NCBI RefSeq assembly: GCF_026015965.1
Contig: NZ_CP110383.1
Coordinates: 2,243,255-2,307,254 of the forward strand
Direction: 5' to 3'
Origin: Selenomonas sputigena
GTDB taxonomy: Bacteria > Bacillota > Negativicutes > Selenomonadales > Selenomonadaceae
Length of the DNA: 64,000 nt
The translations under genes and the position numbers were made by a program. A model generated the notes under the pieces. The model searched no databases. It was not told the DNA's origin and worked only from the letters and a program-made list of their open reading frames with translations. Positions 46,536 through 53,256 of this stretch are shown piece after piece. Numbering within the stretch: position 1 is the stretch's first letter; each line of letters begins with the position of its first letter.

Positions 46536-47435
46536 TTATAGTCGACAGAATTTACAAAATCTTATGGATTGTCGTCTATTCTTGAACATCTGATTCAGGC
46601 GCATGGCGAGGGATTTCTTCATGTAGGTTTTGGAAATATCGGTCATTCCCTCCGTCGCATCAATCAGCGCGTCAATGCGCGGTGCCGCGAGCTTGATTCT
46701 TGGGACGATCTCCAAAATCGACCGATGCAGGTCAGCCGGAGGCGTTTTCAAGATTTCATGGTAGAAGATTCGCTTTCCTTGATGGCGATAGACAGAGCAC
46801 AAGTTATACTCTTCTATCTTCATCAAATTTTCATCTTTAAGTAGTAAATCCTTTCGCTCGTCCGATGATAACGGAGATAACGATGAGCCACAGTCATATA
46901 CAGGCGCAGGCTTTATTCTACCTGCTGAATCTTCCAAGAGTCCCCAGTTATCCAGATGGCGATCTGGATTGCCAAGCAAGGCATCAACGACAAACATATT
47001 CCAAAAATGTTTTTTTATAGCGAATTTATTTACTGGAAAATCAAAGCGCTCGATAATTTCGTAAACATCTTCAATCGTTGTCGTATATGTTTTGTCGCTT
47101 CCTGTATCATGATGCCCAATCTTACTGAACTCTAAAAGACGATTACCATTCTGACAAAAATCTTCGCAAACAACGACGATTTTTTCTTTTCCAGTCACAG
47201 GCTCACAATATTTTGCCAAGAATGTATTTTGTGCCGGAATCTGCAAAGCTTGAAATATTTGGCAGCCGATATGCTCCGAAAACTGATTGCCTATATAGCT
47301 GACAGAGGTTTTCTTAGAACGTGGCGGTTCGGGAAATTTAACCATATAGATTTTTCCGTCAAAAAGAAGTGTCCTCTTTTTTTCAGAGCCACCATAACGA
47401 TTAGGACGCCACTTCGCATGTGTCAGATCAACCAT
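46536..47435 (-). CDS. HipA/CtkA-like serine/threonine kinase
   Basis: The 299-residue protein resembles the C-terminal kinase lobe of HipA-family toxins, and especially stand-alone CtkA-type kinases. Visible motifs are the ATP-lysine region GKIYMVKFPE, the catalytic loop GNPDRHLDNWGLL (HipA N-x-D-R-H-x-x-N pattern) and the metal site APVYDCGSSL in place of DFG. No N-terminal HipA domain is present. It is markedly more AT-rich than its neighbours, suggesting transfer. The start lies inside the upstream small gene's stop region, 7 nt after GGAGGG, so the two are translationally coupled. It probably acts as the toxin of a toxin-antitoxin operon; this is inference. Confidence 0.83.
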   Translation of the reverse strand: MVDLTHAKWRPNRYGGSEKKRTLLFDGKIYMVKFPEPPRSKKTSVSYIGNQFSEHIGCQIFQALQIPAQNTFLAKYCEPVTGKEKIVVVCEDFCQNGNRLLEFSKIGHHDTGSDKTYTTTIEDVYEIIERFDFPVNKFAIKKHFWNMFVVDALLGNPDRHLDNWGLLEDSAGRIKPAPVYDCGSSLSPLSSDERKDLLLKDENLMKIEEYNLCSVYRHQGKRIFYHEILKTPPADLHRSILEIVPRIKLAAPRIDALIDATEGMTDISKTYMKKSLAMRLNQMFKNRRQSIRFCKFCRL

Positions 47436-47649
47436 CTATCAACCCTCCGAAATATGTCAACATTTCCTCCCGTGTGCCTGATGAAATATCGCCTTCCTTC
47501 ATGGCGTATTTTGTTTCAGAATAAAGATGGTGCATCGCAACAATCATTCCTATATCATTCTTTTCCTCATGCGCTCGATAAAACTCTTCCATATAGTCGC
47601 GAAGAAGTTCTTCGTAATCTTGCGGATTGTACTTATAGATTGCTTCCAT
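47428..47649 (-). CDS. Small acidic protein coupled to the HipA/CtkA-like kinase (paralogue A)
   Basis: The 73-residue protein shares the pattern K-YNP-x-DY ... M-x-x-F ... MY/LY-x-x-TK-x-AMKEG-x-x-S ... R ... L-x-Y with the 74-residue protein encoded just upstream, so they are paralogues. It has no recognisable DNA-binding helix-turn-helix. It overlaps the kinase start by 8 bp and supplies its ribosome site, the usual layout of an antitoxin gene. GAGGG precedes its ATG. Family name not known to me; the antitoxin role is inferred from position. Confidence 0.75.
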   Translation of the reverse strand: MEAIYKYNPQDYEELLRDYMEEFYRAHEEKNDIGMIVAMHHLYSETKYAMKEGDISSGTREEMLTYFGGLIDG

Positions 47650-47694
47650 GATGAATCCCTCATTTCGCCGAATCGTCCGAGTGATTCGTATGCC

Positions 47695-47708
47695 ATTCTA
47701 TATAGAAT
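47695..47708. promoter_or_regulatory. 14-bp perfect palindrome, candidate operator
   Basis: ATTCTATATAGAAT lies 45 bp upstream of paralogue A and 1 bp from the stop of paralogue B. It overlaps sequence that could serve as a -10 region for an internal transcript. Confidence 0.6.
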
Positions 47709-47709
47709 A

Positions 47710-47934
47710 TCAAGCATTCGGAATCAAATCGTCATAATAGAAAAGTATATCATCGCGGTCTTTGGGAGACAGCATTCCTTCCTTCATCGCCTGTTTCGTG
47801 TCGTTGTACATGCGCCGCCATGCGTGTTCCATGAGGAATACGTCTCCCGCCTGCATCGCTTCGGCGAAAAGCGTCATGCTTTCTTCCAGATAGTCGACGT
47901 AATCCTTCGGATTGTATTTGATTCGCTGCTCCAT
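47710..47934 (-). CDS. Small acidic protein, first gene of the HipA/CtkA-like module (paralogue B)
   Basis: The 74-residue protein aligns along its length with paralogue A (MEQRIKYNPKDY versus MEAIYKYNPQDY; TKQAMKEGMLS versus TKYAMKEGDIS). The ATG at 47934 follows GAAAGGAGCGG, so the longer frame to 47997 was trimmed. A TATAAT -10 (47972-47977, minus strand) lies about 40 bp upstream. It probably heads the three-gene operon. Family not recognised. Confidence 0.75.
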   Translation of the reverse strand: MEQRIKYNPKDYVDYLEESMTLFAEAMQAGDVFLMEHAWRRMYNDTKQAMKEGMLSPKDRDDILFYYDDLIPNA

Positions 47935-48063
47935 TTTGCCGCTCCTTTCTTCGCGTACTTCTCTTTTTCTTATTATACCACAGACAACGAGCAACAAAAC
48001 AGCAGCATCATTTGAACGGCACGACTCGGGAAGTTGTAAAATAAATTGACGTAAAGTTTCCTC

Positions 48064-48140
48064 TTGAAAAAAATCTTCATATCGTTGATAATGAGGAAGA
48101 CACTTTTTAGGAAGCGCTGAATCTGTCCGCGCTTCTTTTA
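48064..48140 (+). promoter_or_regulatory. Promoter and hairpin leader of the clpX-like gene
   Basis: TTGAAA (48064-48069), 17 bp, GATAAT (48087-48092). The leader then forms GAAGCGC (48111-48117)/GCGCTTC (48129-48135) followed by TTTTA, an attenuator-like hairpin 16 bp before the start codon. The rest of the 47935-48155 gap is the divergent upstream region of the small-protein operon. Confidence 0.65.
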
Positions 48141-48155
48141 CGTGAAGGGAGAATC

Positions 48156-49451
48156 ATGATGTCTGGACAAGAACCGATCAAGCATACCTGCAGCTTCTGC
48201 AAGCGCAAAGTCACGGTGCACGATCAGTACGATATGCCGATCTTTGACCCGAACACGGGATTTGCCATCTGCAAGGACTGCGTCAAGGACATATACAATT
48301 TCATCGAGGAGCACGAGGCGGCGAGCGTCGAGAAGGAGAAGCTCGACTTTGCCGGCCAGCTCGACGAGATCTTGAAGAAGAACAAGCCGCATATCATCAA
48401 GGCGTATCTCGACGAGTACATCATCAATCAGGACCGCGCGAAGAAGATCCTCTCCGTCGCCGTCTACAACCATTACAAACGCATGAAATACGGCTACATG
48501 AACGAGGATGGCACGGACATCGAGAAGTCGAACGTCATCATGCTCGGCCCTTCGGGCTGCGGCAAGACGGCGCTCCTCTCACACCTGTCGCGCCTCCTCG
48601 ACATCCCGTTTGCCGTGACGGACGCGTCGAGTCTCACGGAAGCGGGCTTCGTCGGCGCGGATGTCGAGGTCGCCGTTCGCAACCTCTACTATGCGGCGGA
48701 AAAGGATATCGAGAAGGCGGAACACGGCATCATCTATCTCGACGAGTTCGACAAGATTGCGCGAAAGTCGGGAGCGAACAACTCGATCACCGCCGATCCC
48801 GGGCACGAGGGCGTACAGCAGGCGCTCCTCAAGATGCTCGAAGGCTCCGTCGTCGAGTTCACGGCGCGCGGCCAGAGGAAGCACCCCGAAGCACCGACGA
48901 TCAAGGTCGATACAAAGAACATTCTCTTCATCGTCGGCGGTGCCTTCGTCGGCATCGAGGACGTCATAGCCAAGCGTCTTAAGAAGGACGCGGCGGGCAT
49001 CGGCTTCGGTGCGGAAGTAGAGGGCAAGGAGAAGGATGCGGCGAAACGCTTCGACGAGCTCATTCACAAGGTGCGCCCCGAAGATCTCATGCAGTACGGC
49101 ATCATTCCCGAGATCATCGGACGTCTGCCCGTCATCTGCACGCTTGAAACGCTTTCCGAGGACGACCTCCTGCGCATTCTGACCGAGCCGAAGGACGCGC
49201 CCGTCAAGCAGTACGAAAAGCTGCTCGCTATGGACAATGTCGAGCTGATCTTCGAAGAAGACGCTCTCCGCGCCGTCGCCAAGAAGGCAATCGAGCGAAA
49301 GACGGGCGCGAGAAGCCTCAAGGGCATCATCGAGGACACGATGCTCGACGTGATGTTTGAGATCCCCAAGTCCGAAGAAAAGCGCCGCGTGACGATCACG
49401 AAGGAATGTCTTGAAGAAGGAAAAGAGCCGAAGATTGAAGTGATTGGATAG
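48156..49451 (+). CDS. Divergent ClpX-type AAA+ unfoldase without an adjacent clpP
   Basis: The 431-residue protein keeps ClpX architecture: an N-terminal zinc-binding domain (CSFCKRKV ... CKDC), Walker A GPSGCGKTALLSHL, the pore loop as GFVGADVE (GYVG in canonical ClpX), Walker B IIYLDEFDKIARKSG, VQQALLKMLEG, a ClpP-docking IGF loop (GIGFGAEVEG) and the C-terminal arginine-finger region. Several positions differ from housekeeping ClpX: GPSGCGKT versus GPTGSGKT, DEFDK versus DEIDK, GQRKHPEAPT. No tig or clpP is adjacent, so it is probably a second, specialised ClpX. The first of two adjacent ATGs follows GAAGGGAG. Confidence 0.88.
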   Translation: MMSGQEPIKHTCSFCKRKVTVHDQYDMPIFDPNTGFAICKDCVKDIYNFIEEHEAASVEKEKLDFAGQLDEILKKNKPHIIKAYLDEYIINQDRAKKILSVAVYNHYKRMKYGYMNEDGTDIEKSNVIMLGPSGCGKTALLSHLSRLLDIPFAVTDASSLTEAGFVGADVEVAVRNLYYAAEKDIEKAEHGIIYLDEFDKIARKSGANNSITADPGHEGVQQALLKMLEGSVVEFTARGQRKHPEAPTIKVDTKNILFIVGGAFVGIEDVIAKRLKKDAAGIGFGAEVEGKEKDAAKRFDELIHKVRPEDLMQYGIIPEIIGRLPVICTLETLSEDDLLRILTEPKDAPVKQYEKLLAMDNVELIFEEDALRAVAKKAIERKTGARSLKGIIEDTMLDVMFEIPKSEEKRRVTITKECLEEGKEPKIEVIG

Positions 49452-49593
49452 GGCGATGCGTTTTTTCGCTTGTCTGCACTGAAATCATCGGGGTTGAGAG
49501 ATTCAGCCACCTCGAATCGCTTGCACACATACAATGAATATGCTACACTGAATGTGGCAGGAATGAAAGAACAACTTTCACAGCATGTACACG

Positions 49594-49630
49594 AAAATCC
49601 CCCCAAGTCGCCTCTTGGGGGGATTCTTCT
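49594..49630. terminator. Terminator between the clpX-like gene and glcF
   Basis: AATCCCCCCAAG (49596-49607) pairs with CTTGGGGGGATT (49614-49625), loop TCGCCT, followed by CTTCTT. It serves both convergent genes. The preceding 140 bp (49452-49593) shows nothing else. Confidence 0.88.
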
Positions 49631-49635
49631 TATGC

Positions 49636-50970
49636 TTATGCGATTTCCGTGCGCTTTTTTGCGCCGCGATACGATTCGGCGAGAATCTGAATCGGGTGGT
49701 AGACGACCTGCGGCATGTTGTTTTGGACGACGCCGTCCGTGATGTGCATGCGGCAGCTCGGGCAGCTCGTTGCCACGAGGTCTGCGCCCGTCGCTTTGAT
49801 GTTGTTGCACTTGCGGTCGTTGATCTCACGGCTCATCTCATAGTGCGCCATGCAGAAGGAGCCGCCGGAGCCGCAGCAGCGGTCATGCTCTTTCATCTCA
49901 ACGAACTCCAAGTCTGGAATGGCCTTCAAGACTTCGCGCGGCTGTTCCGTGATGCCAAGGCCGCGAACCATGTGGCACGGATCGTGCATCGTGACCTTCT
50001 TGTTGACCGGCGAGAGGTTGTCGGTGCGGAAGCCTTTCTCGATGAGCAGTTCGCTGATCTCTCGTACCTTCGCCGCCATCTTCTCGGCGCGAGGACGCCA
50101 TTCGGGATCGTCTTTCAGCCATTCGGGATAGTGCTTCAAGGCTTCGACGCAAGAACCGCAGGCGCCGACGATGTAGTCGACGTCGAGAGCTTCGAAGACG
50201 CGGATCGTATTGCGTGCGAGCTGGTTCGCGAGGTCGAAGGCGCCCGATACATGAATCGGCGTGCCGCAGCAGTGCTGCTTGGACGGCAGAACGACCTCGA
50301 TGTCGTTCGCCTTGAGAACGTCGATGACGGCATCGCCCATGTCCGTGTACATGTAGTTGATCGTGCAGCCCGTGAAGAAGGCGACGCGGAACTTGGGGTT
50401 CGCCACCTTGATGACCTCGGGATATTGGCTGCGCAGTGGGCGCGAGGCCAAGGGCGGGGTCGCGCGGTTCGGATCCATGCCCGGCATAGGCAGACGCGAC
50501 TTCACAGCATTTTTGCCCGGCACTTCCTTGAAGGACATCCAGCCGAACATGCCGCCGAGCTTCAGCGCTGCATCGAAGAGTGGGCGGTTCTGCAGGAGAC
50601 GGAAGACATTCTTCTTGATCGGGTGCAGGCCGCGCGCCTTGACAGCGGCGTTCCTGCCGCGCAGGATCAGCTCGTCAGCCGCGACGCCGCACGGACAGTT
50701 CGCCGCGCAGCTCTTGCAGTTCAGGCACATCGCCATGATGTGGTCAAATTCCGCCGAGATGGGAATCTTGCCCGAAAGATATCCCTGCATCAGAGAGATC
50801 TTGCCGCGCGCGACCATCTGCTCTTTTTTCGTCTCGCGGTAGATCGGACAGACGGCTTGGCAGTTGCCGCATTTCATGCAGTTCGCCAACGCGTCCTCGA
50901 TGTCTGCGAGGAGCGATGTGTCCTGCTTGTTCAGGTCTGCCGCCGTAAACTTTTTCGTTTCTTCAGCCAT
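49636..50970 (-). CDS. glcF: Glycolate/lactate oxidase iron-sulfur subunit (GlcF-like)
   Basis: The 444-residue protein has two N-terminal 4Fe-4S motifs (CMKCGNCQAVCP at about 31-42 and CLNCKSCAANCP at about 87-98) followed by two CCG-type cysteine-rich domains (HCCGTPIH, CGSCVEALKHYP; RCCGSGGSFCMAHYEMS). This matches the electron-transfer subunit paired with FAD-linked 2-hydroxyacid oxidases. It starts 3 bp after the glcD stop, so it is co-translated. Electrons likely pass to menaquinone or another membrane acceptor; the substrate (glycolate or lactate) is not certain. Confidence 0.9.
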   Translation of the reverse strand: MAEETKKFTAADLNKQDTSLLADIEDALANCMKCGNCQAVCPIYRETKKEQMVARGKISLMQGYLSGKIPISAEFDHIMAMCLNCKSCAANCPCGVAADELILRGRNAAVKARGLHPIKKNVFRLLQNRPLFDAALKLGGMFGWMSFKEVPGKNAVKSRLPMPGMDPNRATPPLASRPLRSQYPEVIKVANPKFRVAFFTGCTINYMYTDMGDAVIDVLKANDIEVVLPSKQHCCGTPIHVSGAFDLANQLARNTIRVFEALDVDYIVGACGSCVEALKHYPEWLKDDPEWRPRAEKMAAKVREISELLIEKGFRTDNLSPVNKKVTMHDPCHMVRGLGITEQPREVLKAIPDLEFVEMKEHDRCCGSGGSFCMAHYEMSREINDRKCNNIKATGADLVATSCPSCRMHITDGVVQNNMPQVVYHPIQILAESYRGAKKRTEIA

Positions 50971-50973
50971 AGG

Positions 50974-52359
50974 TCAGCACTCTCCAATCAATTTGCCCGG
51001 GTTCAGAATGAGATTCGGGTCGAGTGCGCGCTTGATCTGGCGCATGGCCTCCATGCCTTCCTTGCCGTGCTGCAGCTCCATCCAGGGCAGCTTGCCGAGG
51101 CCGATGCCGTGCTCGCCCGAGAGCGTGCCGCCGAGCTCGACCGCACCGCGGAAGATGTCGTCCATCGCCTCGTGGACGCGCTTCGTCTCCTCCTCGTCGC
51201 GCAGGTCGCAGACGATCGTCGGGTGCATGTTGCCGTCGCCTGCATGACCGAACGTGCCGATCGTGACGTTGTGATCCTTCGCCGCCTTCTTGACGATGGC
51301 GAGGAATGCCGGAATCTTGCTTCTCGGCACGGTCGCATCTTCGACGAACGTCGTCGGACGCAGCTTCGCAAGGCACGGAAGCGCCATGCGGCGAGCCGTC
51401 CAGAGCTGTTCCTTGTGCTTCGCGTCGCGGGCAAGCGTGACCTCGCGTGCGTTGTTTTCCTTCAGAACCTTCATGACCTTGTCCGCCTCGTCCTCGACGA
51501 CCACAGGATGACCGTCGACCTCGATGAGGAGGATCGCGTCAGCGTCCGTCGGCAGGCCGACGTGCATGAAGTCCTCGACCGTGCGGATCGTCGCGTTGTC
51601 AAGGATTTCGAGCGTCGCAGGGATGATCTTCGCGGCGATGATGCCCGAGACGGCGCGTCCCGCATCCTCGATCGTATCGAAGATCGCGACCATGCTCTTC
51701 GTCTTCTCCGGCGCAGGAACGAGCTTCAAGAGAGCCTTCGTGACGACGCCGAGCGTGCCTTCCGAACCCGTGAAGAGCTTCGTCATGTCGTAGCCCGAGA
51801 CATCCTTGACGTTCTTGCCGCCCGTATGCAGCACATCGCCGTTCGCGAGGACGACTTCGAGACCCTGCACATAGTTCTTCGTGATGCCGTACTTGAGGCC
51901 GCGCAGACCTCCCGAGTTCTCCGCGATCGTGCCGCCGAGGCTCGCCGTCTTGACCGTGCCCGGATCGGGAGGGTAGATGAGGCCGAACTGTGCGATATGG
52001 TCGTTGATGTCCTGCACGACGACGCCCGCCTCGACCTCGGCAATGAGGTTTTCGAGATCGACGTCGATGATCTTATTGAAGCGGAGCATCGAGAGGACGA
52101 TGCCGCCCTTCAAAGGCGCCGTGCCCGCCGAGAGATTCGTGCCGGAACCGCGCGTGTAGACGGGGATCTTGTGCTCGTTCGCGACCTTCAAGACCTTCGA
52201 GACTTCCTCCGTCGTGCCGGGGCTGACGACGACGTCCGGCATGTAGATGTGGCCTGGCGTAGCATCATAGGCGTAGGAGTAAAGTTCCTCTTCTTTCGAC
52301 TGAACATTATCCGCGCCGACGATCTTCGTCATTTCTTCTACCAGCTGCTGCTTTTCCAT
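50974..52359 (-). CDS. glcD: FAD-linked 2-hydroxyacid oxidase/dehydrogenase (GlcD-like)
   Basis: The 461-residue protein is of the FAD-binding type-4 (vanillyl-alcohol oxidase) superfamily: PDVVVSPGTTEEVSKVL, YTRGSGTNLSAGTAPLKGGIVLSM, PPDPGTVKTASLGGTIAENSGGLRGLKYG, and the C-terminal GTFGHAGDGNMHPTIV and GEHGIGLGKL. It oxidises glycolate, D-lactate or a related acid. It is the first gene of a two-gene operon with glcF. Confidence 0.92.
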   Translation of the reverse strand: MEKQQLVEEMTKIVGADNVQSKEEELYSYAYDATPGHIYMPDVVVSPGTTEEVSKVLKVANEHKIPVYTRGSGTNLSAGTAPLKGGIVLSMLRFNKIIDVDLENLIAEVEAGVVVQDINDHIAQFGLIYPPDPGTVKTASLGGTIAENSGGLRGLKYGITKNYVQGLEVVLANGDVLHTGGKNVKDVSGYDMTKLFTGSEGTLGVVTKALLKLVPAPEKTKSMVAIFDTIEDAGRAVSGIIAAKIIPATLEILDNATIRTVEDFMHVGLPTDADAILLIEVDGHPVVVEDEADKVMKVLKENNAREVTLARDAKHKEQLWTARRMALPCLAKLRPTTFVEDATVPRSKIPAFLAIVKKAAKDHNVTIGTFGHAGDGNMHPTIVCDLRDEEETKRVHEAMDDIFRGAVELGGTLSGEHGIGLGKLPWMELQHGKEGMEAMRQIKRALDPNLILNPGKLIGEC

Positions 52360-52432
52360 TTAGTGTGCACCTCTTTCATGATGGTGTTAGTCATAGATAA
52401 AAACTATAGGGAGATAAACTTCCTATAATCTA

Positions 52433-52460
52433 AGTATCGCACATTTTTCGTATTTGTCAA
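52433..52460 (-). promoter_or_regulatory. Probable promoter of glcD-glcF
   Basis: On the minus strand TTGACA (52455-52460), 16 bp, GATACT (52433-52438), about 75 bp ahead of glcD. The rest of 52360-52717 is AT-rich with no frame or structure I could support. Confidence 0.55.
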
Positions 52461-52717
52461 TGGAAAATTGCGACTTTTTTCGATAATTCCGATGGTTTTT
52501 CTATGAACGATTGGCTTTAAAAGTCATTCCGCATATTTCTGCATTTACAAATAGAGGCGCATGGTATATATTTATTGTTGACTTGACCAAGGAAGCAGTA
52601 TGAAGGATTCGGAGTTGAAACGTTCCCCCCGCGCGTCATGATGGACAGTAAGTCAAGACGGGCACGCTTGAAGCTATCATGAAACAAGCTGGATTGAAAT
52701 GAAGAGGAGGTGGTGTC

Positions 52718-52990
52718 ATGCGTCATCATGGCGACAAGATTGCGTACTTTCTCATCGCCTTGGCCGTCTGCCTCATCCTCATGGCGCTGTCGACGTACAA
52801 GACAACGCGCATGGCGAACACGATCCTCTATACTTCCGTCGCCATCTCGCTTCTTGCGGAGAACGTCCCGAAGGTCGTGGAGATTCCGCTGCATTACGCA
52901 TATCCTGTGAAGTGCATCGAGTACTTCATGTTCTTCCTCGCCGTCCTCTGCTTCATCACGGTTCTTCTGCGCCATCTTCATCTGTTTTAG
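52718..52990 (+). CDS. Small membrane protein of unknown function
   Basis: The 90-residue protein has hydrophobic segments at about 9-27, 35-47 and 66-86 and short basic ends (MRHHGDK, RHLHLF), so it likely spans the membrane two or three times. GAGGAGGTGG precedes the ATG, a strong ribosome site. It stands alone between divergent glcD and a terminator. No family recognised. Confidence 0.65.
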   Translation: MRHHGDKIAYFLIALAVCLILMALSTYKTTRMANTILYTSVAISLLAENVPKVVEIPLHYAYPVKCIEYFMFFLAVLCFITVLLRHLHLF

Positions 52991-53056
52991 GCAGAAGGGT
53001 CGATTCATCCATAAGGATTTGCTGTATAAGGCTTGCTGATGAATCACATGCCGGCT

Positions 53057-53173
53057 TGCCTACAAAATCAAGCGCCTGCGATTTTGTGGGCGTTATGGAA
53101 CAATCTGCTGAGGTATGCTATATTTCAATAAGGGAATAGAAAAACCCCCAAGAGTGCAACTTGGGGGTTTTTC
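53057..53173. terminator. Hairpin and bidirectional terminator between the small membrane protein and cobT
   Basis: A first hairpin GCCTACAAAATC (53057-53068)/GATTTTGTGGGC (53079-53090) lacks a T run. A second, GAAAAACCCCCAAG (53139-53152)/CTTGGGGGTTTTTC (53160-53173), is a proper two-way terminator for the convergent genes. Nothing else was seen in the 266-bp gap. Confidence 0.8.
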
Positions 53174-53256
53174 GTGTACTGGTTTTGACCATAATAACGT
53201 TTGCCATCTATAGTATAGCATATTCGGTTGTCTGTGTGCAAGAGCACTTGTGAAAG

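Noticed and set aside
49585-52428. A 947-codon open frame opposite glcD-glcF.
   Set aside because: It runs antisense through two genes with clear FAD and iron-sulfur motifs; its Arg/Asp/Val/His-rich composition is typical of shadows in GC-rich DNA.
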